Origin: an uncultured Atopobium sp.
Lineage (GTDB): Bacteria; Actinomycetota; Coriobacteriia; Coriobacteriales; Atopobiaceae
Direction of reading: 5' to 3'
Length of the DNA: 64,000 nt
Assembly: GCA_937997345.1 (NCBI GenBank)
Contig: CALKTD010000010.1
Location: 95,817-159,816 of the forward strand
Shown one piece after another: positions 27,117-36,031 of this stretch (positions are counted from its first letter, which is position 1; each line of letters opens with the position of its first letter). The notes below the pieces were generated by a model. That model saw only the letters and a list, made by a program, of their open reading frames with translations, ran no database searches and was not told where the DNA came from. A program made the translations under genes and the position numbers.

Positions 27117-27818
27117 ATGGACGCCCAGGAAATTATTAATTACATTGCCACTTCAGAGAAGAAGACCCCTGTTAAGTTGTATGTCAAAGAGCGCGAGGGT
27201 GCTTCTGTGTCTTACGGCTCTTCTCGCGTGTACGGTGAGGGCACCTCAAAGGTAGTCTTTGGCGATTGGTCCGAGCTCAAGAGTGTTGTTGAGCAGAATG
27301 AAGACGCATTTGAGTATTTTGATATCGAGAATGACCGTCGAAACTCCGGCGTTCTTCTGCTTAACATGAAGGACGTAAATGCACGTATTGAGCCAGGTGC
27401 ACTGATTCGTGAACGCGTTGAGATTGGTAACAATGCCGTCATTATGATGGGCGCTGTTATTAACATTGGCGCCGTAATTGGAGAGGGCACCATGATTGAC
27501 ATGGGTGCTGTTCTGGGTGGACGTGCAACCGTTGGTAAGAACTGCCACATTGGTGCCGGCACTGTTCTTGCTGGTGTTGTTGAGCCTGCATCTGCTACTC
27601 CAGTTATCGTTGAAGATAACGTTCTTATCGGCGCAAATGCTGTGGTTATCGAGGGCATTCGTGTTGGAGAGGGTGCTGTTGTTGCAGCAGGTGCTGTGGT
27701 AGTTGAGGACGTTCCAGCAAACGCTGTGGTAGCGGGGTGTCCTGCACGTGTGATAAAAATGAAGGACCAGAAAACAGAGGGCAAGACAGCTTTGGTTGAT
27801 GCTCTCCGCACGTTGTAA
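27117..27818 (+). CDS. dapH: Tetrahydrodipicolinate N-acetyltransferase
   Basis: 233 aa. Acetyl-CoA-dependent enzyme of the acetylase branch of diaminopimelate synthesis. The N-terminal alpha/beta part (MDAQEIINYIATSEKKTPVK; NDRRNSGVLLL) and a left-handed beta-helix of hexapeptide repeats (NAVIMMGAVINIGAVIGEG...GANAVVIEGIRVGEGAVVAAGA) closely resemble B. subtilis DapH. The start ATG has AAAGGA. Its presence implies that an N-acetyl-DAP aminotransferase and a deacetylase exist; neither is assured in this window. Confidence 0.95.
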   Translation: MDAQEIINYIATSEKKTPVKLYVKEREGASVSYGSSRVYGEGTSKVVFGDWSELKSVVEQNEDAFEYFDIENDRRNSGVLLLNMKDVNARIEPGALIRERVEIGNNAVIMMGAVINIGAVIGEGTMIDMGAVLGGRATVGKNCHIGAGTVLAGVVEPASATPVIVEDNVLIGANAVVIEGIRVGEGAVVAAGAVVVEDVPANAVVAGCPARVIKMKDQKTEGKTALVDALRTL

Positions 27819-27828
27819 TCGAGGTTAC

Positions 27829-29046
27829 ATGCCAGACGGCTCCAAAAAAGCACAGGGTTTTACCACCAACATTTCCTGCGTACACACAGAAAATTGGGCA
27901 GAGAAAAAAGAAGATTCTTGGTTTACCTACGAACTTCTCGCCGAAGATCCTAAGACGCACGCACGCGCCGGCATCTTCCATACGCCTCATGGTGATATTC
28001 CAACGCCTATTTTTATGCCGGTTGGTACTAAGGCAACCGTTAAAGGTTTGATGACCGATACCGTTCGTGACCTTGGCGCCAAAATTATTCTGGCAAATAC
28101 GTACCATCTGTCTCAGCGCCCAGGAGATGAGCTGGTTGCACAGATGGGTGGCTTGCATGACTTTATGCAGTGGCATGGACCAATTCTGACGGATTCCGGC
28201 GGATTTCAGGTCTTTAGTCACGAGGAGTTCATGAAGCTCTCCGATGAGGGTGTTAAATTCCGCGCGGTAGATTATGACGGTGCATGGTCGTACTGGACGC
28301 CAGAAACTAATATGCAGATTGCGCAGAACCTTGGCGCAGATATTGTTATGCAGCTTGATCAGTGCGTAGGCTATCCTGCCGAGCGCAAAAAAGTTGAGCG
28401 TGGTGTTGAGCTTTCAAGTGCATGGGCCGAGAGGTGCTTCAAGGCTCATACCCGTCCTGATCAGGCGCTCTTTGGCATTGTTCAGGGTGGCATGCATCTT
28501 GATTTGCGCAAGCGCTCCATTGAGCACCTTGAGTCGATTGGCGATTTCCCTGGTTATGGCATTGGTGGCTATTCTGTTGGAGAGCCTCACGAGGTCATGT
28601 TTGAGACTTTGGCTCCACTTTGCGCTGATTACATGCCACGTAATAAGCCTCGCTACCTGATGGGCGTTGGCAATCCGTCCACACTTATCCGCGGCGTCGC
28701 CTGTGGCATTGATATGTTTGACTGCGTGCTTCCAACGCGCACTGCTCGTATGGGTACCGCGTTTTCTCACGAGGGCCGCATGAACCTTAAGAACGCTAAG
28801 TACTTTGCAGATGCGGGTCCTATTGATGCCAAGTGCACCTGCCCTGTTTGTACGGGCGGATATTCTCGTGCATACATCAATCACTTGGTAAAACAGCACG
28901 AGATGCTGGGCGGACAGCTGCTTTCTATGCACAATATTTACTTCTTGCTTGAGCTGATGCGTCAGGCACGAGAAGCAATTCTCGCAGGTGCCTACAGCGA
29001 TTTTGTTGAGGAGTGGGAAAACTCTGACGGCGTGGTTGATTTCTAA
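27829..29046 (+). CDS. tgt: tRNA-guanine transglycosylase
   Basis: 405 aa. Exchanges G34 of GUN anticodons (Asp, Asn, His, Tyr) for preQ1. The TIM-barrel active-site strings are LTDSGGFQVFS (catalytic Asp), FGIVQGGMHLDLR and GIDMFDCVLPTR (nucleophilic Asp). The zinc site CTCPVCTGGYSRAYINHL has three Cys and a later His. The start ATG at 27829 has GAGG six bases upstream. An upstream in-frame ATG at 27796 overlaps dapH and lacks one. The N terminus (about 40 aa before YELLAEDP) is longer than usual. tRNA-His in this window is a probable substrate. Confidence 0.95.
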   Translation: MPDGSKKAQGFTTNISCVHTENWAEKKEDSWFTYELLAEDPKTHARAGIFHTPHGDIPTPIFMPVGTKATVKGLMTDTVRDLGAKIILANTYHLSQRPGDELVAQMGGLHDFMQWHGPILTDSGGFQVFSHEEFMKLSDEGVKFRAVDYDGAWSYWTPETNMQIAQNLGADIVMQLDQCVGYPAERKKVERGVELSSAWAERCFKAHTRPDQALFGIVQGGMHLDLRKRSIEHLESIGDFPGYGIGGYSVGEPHEVMFETLAPLCADYMPRNKPRYLMGVGNPSTLIRGVACGIDMFDCVLPTRTARMGTAFSHEGRMNLKNAKYFADAGPIDAKCTCPVCTGGYSRAYINHLVKQHEMLGGQLLSMHNIYFLLELMRQAREAILAGAYSDFVEEWENSDGVVDF

Positions 29047-29072
29047 GCTCTTTTGGCGAGAAGCCCGTCTTA

Positions 29073-29118
29073 TTGATAGGTCTGCGTAAGTAATCTTGAT
29101 AGACCTACGTAAGCAACT
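29073..29118 (+). repeat. Two-copy 23-bp degenerate tandem repeat
   Basis: TTGATAGGTCTGCGTAAGTA... (29073-29095) and TTGATAGACCTACGTAAGCA... (29096-29118) are adjacent copies, and the start of a third (TTGAT) follows. They lie between the tgt stop and its terminator. Function unknown. Confidence 0.6.
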
Positions 29119-29135
29119 TTGATTTAAATTTTTTT

Positions 29136-29172
29136 ATGACTAGCTCACTAATTTGTGGGCTAGTCATTTTTT
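29136..29172 (+). terminator. Intrinsic terminator after tgt
   Basis: ATGACTAGCTCAC and GTGGGCTAGTCAT form a 13-bp stem with one G-T pair, followed by six T. It ends the lysA-dap-tgt region and precedes the RecJ-helicase gene. Confidence 0.85.
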
Positions 29173-29261
29173 GTCCGGTGACACGGGTAGAATGAAAGAG
29201 ATAAACATTTGCGGGTGCCCAAGGTGCCCTTGGCTGGCTCTGCCGCCACAGAAAAGAGGAT

Positions 29262-32200
29262 ATGATGCCTGGCATCGAGAAAAGCACTCGTTGGAGTGTC
29301 CTTACACAAGACGTATATCTAGAGTCGCTGTTTGAAAAAGAATTGCACGTTACTTCACTTGTTGCTCGTGTGCTGGTAGCACGTGGATTTACTGATGTAG
29401 CCGCAGCTCAAGAGTTTCTCTCGCCATCTTTGCAAAGAGACTGGCTTGATCCACAGTGTATTCCTGGAATGGCTGAGGTTGCTGCCCGTGTTCATAAGGC
29501 AATTGTTGAGCATCAAAAGATTGCCGTTTTTGGTGATTTTGATGTTGATGGAATGAGCTCAACGTGTTTGCTCACGCTGGCTTTACGTCGATTGGGAGCA
29601 GATGTTTTGCCGTATATTCCGCATCGTTTTGGTGAGGGATACGGACTTTCTAAAGAGGCTCTTGCAAGAGTTTTGCAGGATAGAAAGCCAGATTTAATTA
29701 TTACGGTAGACAATGGCATTGCTGCTGCTCAGGAGGTTGCGTGGCTGCTGCAGCAGGAGATTGATGTTGTTGTTACAGATCACCATGAGCCTGCAGATTT
29801 AGTGCCGCAAGGTGTCCCGGTCACTGATCCAAAGCTTGTCGAGGATTGCCCCTCTAGAGAACTTGCTGGTGCAGGTGTTGCCTTGAAGTTAGTACAAGTT
29901 TTAGGAGAGCTTCAAAATCAGCCTCAGCTTTGGCTTGATTACATTGATGTTGCTATGTTGGGCACGCTGTCTGACATGATGATGCTCAATAAAGAGAATC
30001 GTGCACTTGTTTCTGAAGGTGTCAAACGCCTGCAGAAAGGTCTTCGTCCGGGTCTGGTGGCTCTTGCTGCTGTTGCTGGTCAGGATATTGCCCAGATTTC
30101 TGCAGATACCTTGCCATTTTCCATCATTCCGCGTCTGAACGCAGCAGGTCGTATGGGAACCACCGATATTGCGCTTGATCTTCTTCTTACAGAAGACGTT
30201 GAAGAGGCAACTATTCTTGCGGGCAAGCTAGAAGAGATTAATGCTGAACGTCGCGCCATTGAGGGAAAGCTCACAGATGAGGCGCTTAGGCAGGCAAAAG
30301 AAATCTACGATGGCGGTCGTGCTATTGTGCTTGCCAAAGAAGGCTGGCACGAGGGTGTTAAGGGCATTGTTGCTTCAAGAATTGTTAATCGCTATCACGT
30401 ACCTTGTATTCTGTTTACCATCCAAGACGGCGTGGCTCGTGGTTCTGGCCGCTCTGTTGGCTCCGTTGATTTGTTCCATGCCGTTGAGCAATGTGCAGAC
30501 CTTACGGTCCGTTTTGGTGGTCATCAAGGAGCCATTGGCGTAACGGTAGAAACAGCAAAGATTGATGCTTTTAGAAAGCGTTTATCAGAGGTCATGGCAG
30601 GGCTTCCAGAAGAAGAATTCGAGGCTTCAGGAGAAGTAACAGCACTAGTAAACCTTGACGAGATTACCATCAACTCCATTGATGCGCTTGAGGCTCTGCA
30701 ACCTTTTGGTCAAGGCAATAAAAAGCCGCTCTTTGGCGTTAAGGGTGTAGTGATGAAGAATCGCTCACGCGTTGGTGCGGGCGGAGCTCATCTTTGTTTT
30801 ATGGCTTCAAACGGTATCTCTTCAATTTCATCCATCATGTTTAGAACGCCTCATGTTGAGGCGGCAGCTGAGTATGACGGTGCTGTTGATTTGATTTTTG
30901 AAGCAGTTAACGAGACTTGGCAGGGCAGAACTAAGCCAAAGCTCATGGTCAGAGATATTCTCTACAGAGACTTTACTGATGAAGATGATGGCCCCATTGA
31001 AGCAGATCTTCTTGGCAGTGCAGCTGACTTGCCGCTTGTGGTTACCAAAGATACAACAGAGGCTGATGCAGCCTCCCAAGAACAGGCAAAGCAAAAGCGC
31101 CATGATCTGGAGAGTCTTTCTTCTGAGGAGCTCACTCAGACCTTGGTTGCGTCCATGATTGGTTCAAGAGAACTCCTGCCTCTACAAAAGAAAACGTTAG
31201 AGGTTCTCTCTCAAGGAGCGTCTTGCCTTTCTATTATGGCAACAGGTAGAGGTAAATCGCTTATCTTCCAGGTTTATGCCGCTCGCGTGGCACTTCTGCA
31301 ACACAAGATGAGCGTGTTTGTCTATCCGCTGCGCGCCCTAATCAACGACCAGGTTCAAAGCATAAAAAATACCTTTGAGCCTTTGGGAATTTCTGTCGAG
31401 GTACTCAATGGAGAAACAGACTTTTCCAGCCGAGAAGAACTGTTTGCTCGCATGGCAAACAATGATCTTGATATTGTGTTGACTACGCCAGAGTTCTTCT
31501 CACTCCATGCCAATCAGTTTGCTATGTCGCAAAACATATCGTTTGTGGTGTTTGACGAGGCACATCACGTGGGCATGAATGCTTCTGAGGGAAGGCTTGC
31601 CTACGCTCAGATGTCCCAGGTACTTACGATGTTGGGAAGTCCACAGGTACTTGCCACAACAGCTACGGCTACCACGCAGGCAGCTCAGAATATCTGCGAG
31701 CTTCTCTCTATTGAAGCAGAGCATGTATACAAAGATAAAACGGCTCGTACTAACCTTGAACTCAAGGATCTTCGCGGTGTTAAGGATAGGGAATGTGCGC
31801 TGCTTTCTCTTGTGTCAGATGGCACAAAAACAATCGTTTACGTCAATTCAAGGGAGCAGGCGCAGGCACTGACGCGTATGCTGCGTCATCGTATTCCAGA
31901 ACTTGGTCACAAGATTGCGTTTTACCACGCAGGTTTGACGCCTCAGATACGCAAGAACGTTGAGCGCGCCTTTAGACGTGGCGACGTTTGCTGCGTCATT
32001 GCTACCAGTGCATTTGGTGAAGGCGTCAATATCTCTGATATTCGCCAGGTTATTCTGTATCACCTACCATTTGGTCGCGTTGCCTTCAATCAGATGAGTG
32101 GACGCGCAGGTAGAGACGGTAAACTTTCTGTAATCCAGATGCTATTTGACGCACATGACATGCGCGTTAACGAGCGTATTCTTTCTTCTCATGCGCCACA

Positions 32201-32627
32201 GCGAGAAGCCCTGGTAGCTGTCTACCGTGCGCTTACGGCATTGCAGCCAAAGCTTGGTGCTCAGACAGCTGACTCAGCGCTTACCGATGAAGATATTGCT
32301 CAGATGGCGCTAGAAATTGACCCACGATCTAAGGCTGACGAGCAAACCGTTTGTGTTGCACTTGACGTTTTTGCTGAGCTAGGGTTTATTAGCATTGAGG
32401 GATTTGATCAAACGCGAACAATTTCCGTCAATAGTCAAGCTTCGCACATGGACTTGCTGGAGTCTGCACGCTACGCTGAGGGGCTTAAAGCGCACGCTGA
32501 GTTTGAATCATTTGCTCAGTGGGTACTTTCTGCTTCACCAGATGAGCTGGCAGATGCTATAACAAAACCCATTGTTCCAGAAATTGGTTCAACGTTTGAT
32601 GGGGGAAGGGAGTCCTCTGATGAGTGA
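29262..32627 (+). CDS. recJ: RecJ single-strand exonuclease fused to RecQ-like superfamily 2 helicase
   Basis: 1121 aa, about twice the length of RecJ. Residues 1-570 are RecJ: DHH motif I GDFDVDG (91-97), VTDHHEP (171-177), the DHHA1 domain with VRFGGHQGAIG (416-426), then the OB domain. After an acidic/Gln linker (575-615) comes a RecQ-type helicase: motif I MATGRGKSLIFQ (659-670), DEAH-box FDEAHH (764-769), TTATAT (799-804), motif IV FYHAGL (887-892), motif V ATSAFGEGVN (914-923) and motif VI QMSGRAGRDG (944-953). A winged-helix-like C terminus follows. In E. coli RecQ unwinds and RecJ degrades the 5' strand in RecF-pathway resection; here both would sit in one chain. It overlaps rel by 8 bp. 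Confidence 0.92.
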   Translation: MMPGIEKSTRWSVLTQDVYLESLFEKELHVTSLVARVLVARGFTDVAAAQEFLSPSLQRDWLDPQCIPGMAEVAARVHKAIVEHQKIAVFGDFDVDGMSSTCLLTLALRRLGADVLPYIPHRFGEGYGLSKEALARVLQDRKPDLIITVDNGIAAAQEVAWLLQQEIDVVVTDHHEPADLVPQGVPVTDPKLVEDCPSRELAGAGVALKLVQVLGELQNQPQLWLDYIDVAMLGTLSDMMMLNKENRALVSEGVKRLQKGLRPGLVALAAVAGQDIAQISADTLPFSIIPRLNAAGRMGTTDIALDLLLTEDVEEATILAGKLEEINAERRAIEGKLTDEALRQAKEIYDGGRAIVLAKEGWHEGVKGIVASRIVNRYHVPCILFTIQDGVARGSGRSVGSVDLFHAVEQCADLTVRFGGHQGAIGVTVETAKIDAFRKRLSEVMAGLPEEEFEASGEVTALVNLDEITINSIDALEALQPFGQGNKKPLFGVKGVVMKNRSRVGAGGAHLCFMASNGISSISSIMFRTPHVEAAAEYDGAVDLIFEAVNETWQGRTKPKLMVRDILYRDFTDEDDGPIEADLLGSAADLPLVVTKDTTEADAASQEQAKQKRHDLESLSSEELTQTLVASMIGSRELLPLQKKTLEVLSQGASCLSIMATGRGKSLIFQVYAARVALLQHKMSVFVYPLRALINDQVQSIKNTFEPLGISVEVLNGETDFSSREELFARMANNDLDIVLTTPEFFSLHANQFAMSQNISFVVFDEAHHVGMNASEGRLAYAQMSQVLTMLGSPQVLATTATATTQAAQNICELLSIEAEHVYKDKTARTNLELKDLRGVKDRECALLSLVSDGTKTIVYVNSREQAQALTRMLRHRIPELGHKIAFYHAGLTPQIRKNVERAFRRGDVCCVIATSAFGEGVNISDIRQVILYHLPFGRVAFNQMSGRAGRDGKLSVIQMLFDAHDMRVNERILSSHAPQREALVAVYRALTALQPKLGAQTADSALTDEDIAQMALEIDPRSKADEQTVCVALDVFAELGFISIEGFDQTRTISVNSQASHMDLLESARYAEGLKAHAEFESFAQWVLSASPDELADAITKPIVPEIGSTFDGGRESSDE

Positions 32628-34965
32628 CGAGAGGACCAAAAAAGAGACTAAGGCGCCAGGTGCGGATAATTACCGTCTGCTTGAGGGAGCCGTGCGCACA
32701 TATTTACCTGAGGAGGCTCAGGCAAAGATTGCCGCTGCATATGCCTTTGCTGCTGACTATCACAAAGATCAGCGTCGTCGTTCTGGCGAGCCTTATATTA
32801 ACCACCCAGTTGAAGTGGCCCTTATTCTTGCTCATGATCTTCACATGGATGAAGACACCATCTGCGCTGCCCTTATGCACGATACCGTAGAAGATACGTC
32901 TGCCTCATTAGATGAAATTTCTTCTCGCTTTGGTGAGTCAGTGGCCGAGCTTGTTGACGGCGTCACAAAACTTACGTCCATCGAAGTCAGCTCAATGGAC
33001 GAGAAACAAGCACTTAACCTGCGCAAAATGTTCCTTGCCATGTCAAAAGACATCCGCGTTGTTATCATCAAGCTTGCCGATCGCCTTCATAACATGCGTA
33101 CGCTGGCGGCACTTTCACCGGACCGTCGTCTGTTTAAGGCGCGAGAAACCATGGACGTGTATGCACCACTTGCTGACCGCTTGGGTATCTCTTCGGTTAA
33201 GTGGGAGCTTGAGGACTTGTCTTTCTTTTGGCTTGAGCCAGAAGAGTACCAGCGCGTTGCTCGCATGGTTTCTGACTCTCGTGCACAGAGAGAGAATGAC
33301 CTCAACAACGCTAAAAAGACTCTGACTGATGAGCTTAATGCTGCTGGTCTTACTGACTTTCAGATTACGGGCCGCCCTAAGCACCTGTGGTCCATCTATC
33401 AAAAGATGGTTCGTAAGGGCAGAGAGTTCTCCAACATCTACGATCTTATCGCTCTGCGCGTTATTACAAACTCTGTAGGCGATTGCTACTCTGCACTTGG
33501 CGCCATCCATGCGCTATGGCATCCAATGCCTGGTCGTTTTAAGGACTATATTGCAACGCCAAAGGCAAATCTCTATCAGTCTTTGCACACAACAGTTATT
33601 GGCCCTGATGGACGCCCTATTGAGATTCAGATTAGAACTGCCGAGATGCACGAGGCATCTGAGTACGGTATTGCTGCTCACTGGCTGTATAAGGAGCAGG
33701 GTAATTCAAAGGGCAAGATGTCCTCTGAAGATAAGCTTATTGATTCAACTATCAACTGGATTCGCCGCAGTCTTGACTGGGCTGTTGAAGACGATATTGA
33801 TGATCCTCACGAGTTCTTGGATAACCTGCGCGTAGACCTCTTTGAGCATGAGATTTTTGTTTTCACGCCAAAGGGTGAGGTCATGAGCTTGCGCGTTAAT
33901 TCAACACCTCTGGACTTTGCTTACGCTGTCCACACTGAGGTTGGTAATCACTGTGTTGGTGCACGTGTCAATGGCTCTGTAGTTCCGTTGACGCATACGC
34001 TTCAGATGGGCGATCGCATTGAGATCTTGACTAACAAGAATGCTCGTCCTTCTCGCGACTGGATGACGCTGGTAAAGACGCCGTCTGCACGTGCAAAGAT
34101 TCGCAAGTATTTCTCGCAAGAGAACAAGTCTGACGATGCCGAACGCGGTCGTTCTGAGCTTGCAAAAGAGCTGCGCAAGCGTGGCTATGGCATCAGCGCT
34201 ACGCGAACCGTTAAGGCGCTTGATCAGCTCACCGAGCAGTTTGATTATCGCAGCGTAGATGACCTGTTTGCGGGAATTGGTGCAGGTAATCAGTCTACTA
34301 AGCAGGTTGTTAATCGCGTGAGTGAAATCTTAGAGGAGAAAAACCCCGAGGTTGTTACTGAGCAAGAGCGTAACGCTGCACGTCTGCAGGAGAAGAACAA
34401 GGCAATTGCAAACGATCAGCCTCTGGTTCGCTCCTACGTTATTTCTCGCACTGCCAAGGGAAGTCGTCCCAAGAAGTCTAATTGCGGTGTTGTGGTAAAT
34501 GGCGATCCAGATTTGCTTGTTCATCTTGCTCATTGCTGCAATCCTGTTGCGGGTGACGATATTGTGGGCTTCATTACACGCGGTCGCGGTGTTTCTGTTC
34601 ACCGCGCCAATTGCCCTAACGTTAAAGACCTGCTCAATGATCCAAAGCGCATTATCCCTGTTTCTTGGGACGCCAGCGGCGCTACTGAATTTAGGGTAGA
34701 GATTGTCGTTGAAGCAACGGACCGTATGGGCCTTCTTAAGGACGTCACGGTTGCGCTGTCTGATGCTGGTGCAAACATTCTTTCTGCTGCTACACAAGTG
34801 GGCGAGCAGGGTGTAGTGCGTATGCGCTTCTTGGTTTCTATCTCTGATACCAGCTTGCTTGATACCTTATTTGCATTTGTAACTCGCGTGCCTTCTGTCT
34901 ACGACGCTCGTCGTATTATGCCAGGTGAAGGCGCTAATCAGATGAGAAGGAGAGTTTATGGCTAA
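32620..34965 (+). CDS. rel: Bifunctional (p)ppGpp synthetase/hydrolase (Rel)
   Basis: 781 aa, stringent-response enzyme. The HD hydrolase has H62 (YINHPVE) and H87-D88...E91-D92 (MHDTVEDT). The synthetase has IYDLIALRVI, YQSLHTTVIGPDGRPIEIQIRT and EYGIAAHWLYKE. A TGS domain (EIFVFTPKGEVMSLRVNSTPLDFAYAVHTEVGN), a Cys/His region (HCCNPVAGDDIVGFITRGRGVSVHR) and an ACT domain (VEATDRMGLLKDVTVALSDAGANI) follow. The ATG at 32620 has GGGGAAGGGA upstream and overlaps the stop of the recJ fusion. An earlier in-frame ATG at 32572 is inside recJ. Intact HD residues mean it can also degrade ppGpp. Confidence 0.95.
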   Translation: MSDERTKKETKAPGADNYRLLEGAVRTYLPEEAQAKIAAAYAFAADYHKDQRRRSGEPYINHPVEVALILAHDLHMDEDTICAALMHDTVEDTSASLDEISSRFGESVAELVDGVTKLTSIEVSSMDEKQALNLRKMFLAMSKDIRVVIIKLADRLHNMRTLAALSPDRRLFKARETMDVYAPLADRLGISSVKWELEDLSFFWLEPEEYQRVARMVSDSRAQRENDLNNAKKTLTDELNAAGLTDFQITGRPKHLWSIYQKMVRKGREFSNIYDLIALRVITNSVGDCYSALGAIHALWHPMPGRFKDYIATPKANLYQSLHTTVIGPDGRPIEIQIRTAEMHEASEYGIAAHWLYKEQGNSKGKMSSEDKLIDSTINWIRRSLDWAVEDDIDDPHEFLDNLRVDLFEHEIFVFTPKGEVMSLRVNSTPLDFAYAVHTEVGNHCVGARVNGSVVPLTHTLQMGDRIEILTNKNARPSRDWMTLVKTPSARAKIRKYFSQENKSDDAERGRSELAKELRKRGYGISATRTVKALDQLTEQFDYRSVDDLFAGIGAGNQSTKQVVNRVSEILEEKNPEVVTEQERNAARLQEKNKAIANDQPLVRSYVISRTAKGSRPKKSNCGVVVNGDPDLLVHLAHCCNPVAGDDIVGFITRGRGVSVHRANCPNVKDLLNDPKRIIPVSWDASGATEFRVEIVVEATDRMGLLKDVTVALSDAGANILSAATQVGEQGVVRMRFLVSISDTSLLDTLFAFVTRVPSVYDARRIMPGEGANQMRRRVYG

Positions 34966-35734
34966 TCAAAATGAGGGCTGCTCTTGCGGCCATAATCACG
35001 AGGAAGAACACGGTGGACACGGTGGCTGCTGCGGCCATCATGGCGAGCATGGCCACGGTGAGCATGGTCACGGTGGGTGCTGCGGCCATCACGGTCACGG
35101 TGGTTGCCATCACGCAAAAGATCAGATTGGTGTCTTTAAAGTAGGTCCTCTTGAGACCAACTGCTATATCTATGTTTCTGGCAATGAATGTATGATTATC
35201 GACGCTGGCGCATCGGGTGCAGAGATTGCCGCACAGCTCTTAAACCTTGAGCTCAAGTACATTGTTGCTACTCATGGTCATGCTGACCATGTTGGTGGCG
35301 TTAAGGCTTTGAAGCTTGCTGCGCCTGGTGCTCAGTACCTAATCAACGAGGTAGATAATGAGCTTGCACAGAGAGCTCATAACTCAAACGAGATTTATGA
35401 TGATGCTCCAGAGCCAGACGGTTTTCTCCACGAGGGAGATATTCTGACCATTGGAACAGCACAGTTCAAAATTATGGAAACCCCTGGTCATACTCCTGGC
35501 GGCATTATTTTGGTGGGAGAGGGGACAGCCACTGGTGCTGTTTTTGTTGGCGATACTCTCTTCCAAGGATCTGCAGGAAGAACGGATCTTCCAGGCGGCG
35601 ACTTTGAAACACTCAAGTCTTCTTTGAACCGCATCAAGACAGAGCTTGATCCAACCTCCATTATTTTGTCAGGACATGGAAATCAAACGTCTCTTGAGGT
35701 AGAGATAGCAACTAACCCTTTCTTGCAGGATTAA
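34958..35734 (+). CDS. Metallo-beta-lactamase-fold hydrolase with His/Cys-rich N-terminal tail
   Basis: 258 aa. Residues 56-258 are a glyoxalase-II-like MBL domain: VATHGHADHVGG (metal-binding HxHxDH), ETPGHTPGG, FVGDTLFQGSAGRTDLPGG and ILSGHGNQT give the usual five motif series. Before it lies a tail of about 52 residues containing 15 His and 7 Cys in units such as GGCCGHHGEHGHG, encoded by repetitive DNA. Similar tails store or sense Ni or Zn in HypB and SlyD; a metal store or loading role is inferred. The start ATG overlaps the rel stop by 8 bp, so recJ-rel-MBL are one coupled unit ended by the terminator at 35769. Confidence 0.85.
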   Translation: MANQNEGCSCGHNHEEEHGGHGGCCGHHGEHGHGEHGHGGCCGHHGHGGCHHAKDQIGVFKVGPLETNCYIYVSGNECMIIDAGASGAEIAAQLLNLELKYIVATHGHADHVGGVKALKLAAPGAQYLINEVDNELAQRAHNSNEIYDDAPEPDGFLHEGDILTIGTAQFKIMETPGHTPGGIILVGEGTATGAVFVGDTLFQGSAGRTDLPGGDFETLKSSLNRIKTELDPTSIILSGHGNQTSLEVEIATNPFLQD

Positions 35735-35768
35735 ATCAACTACAACTTTGACAATTTGGCAAGACAGA

Positions 35769-35806
35769 TTTGCATAGGTGCGGTATAGTACCTATGCAAA
35801 CTTTTT
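35769..35806 (+). terminator. Intrinsic terminator of recJ-rel-MBL unit
   Basis: TTTGCATAGGT and ACCTATGCAAA form a perfect 11-bp stem with a 10-nt loop, followed by CTTTTT. The T-run ends 2 bp before tRNA-Leu, so the tRNA promoter must overlap this hairpin or transcription must read through. A TATAGT in the loop (35784-35789) is a possible -10 box. Confidence 0.8.
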
Positions 35807-35807
35807 A

Positions 35808-35891
35808 GCCCGAGTGGCGGAATGGCAGACGCGGAGGTCTCAAAAACCTTTGAGGAAACTCGTGTGGGTTCAAGTCCCACCTCGGGCACCA
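35808..35891 (+). tRNA. tRNA-Leu (anticodon CAA)
   Basis: 84 nt with encoded CCA and a long variable arm. The acceptor is GCCCGAG/CTCGGGC. The anticodon stem GAGGT/ACCTT has the loop CTCAAAA, giving CAA (reads UUG). The T-arm contains GGTTCAAGTCC. Confidence 0.93.
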
Positions 35892-36031
35892 GCTAAAAGT
35901 TTAAGATAGATGTGAATTTCTCGTCATATCTAACTTGGTACTTGTAATGTTTTCTTGTTAGAGGTAACCTTACAAGGTACTTTCGAAGTGGGATTGAACG
36001 TGAGTCCCCACCTACACAGCGCAAAAGCAGC

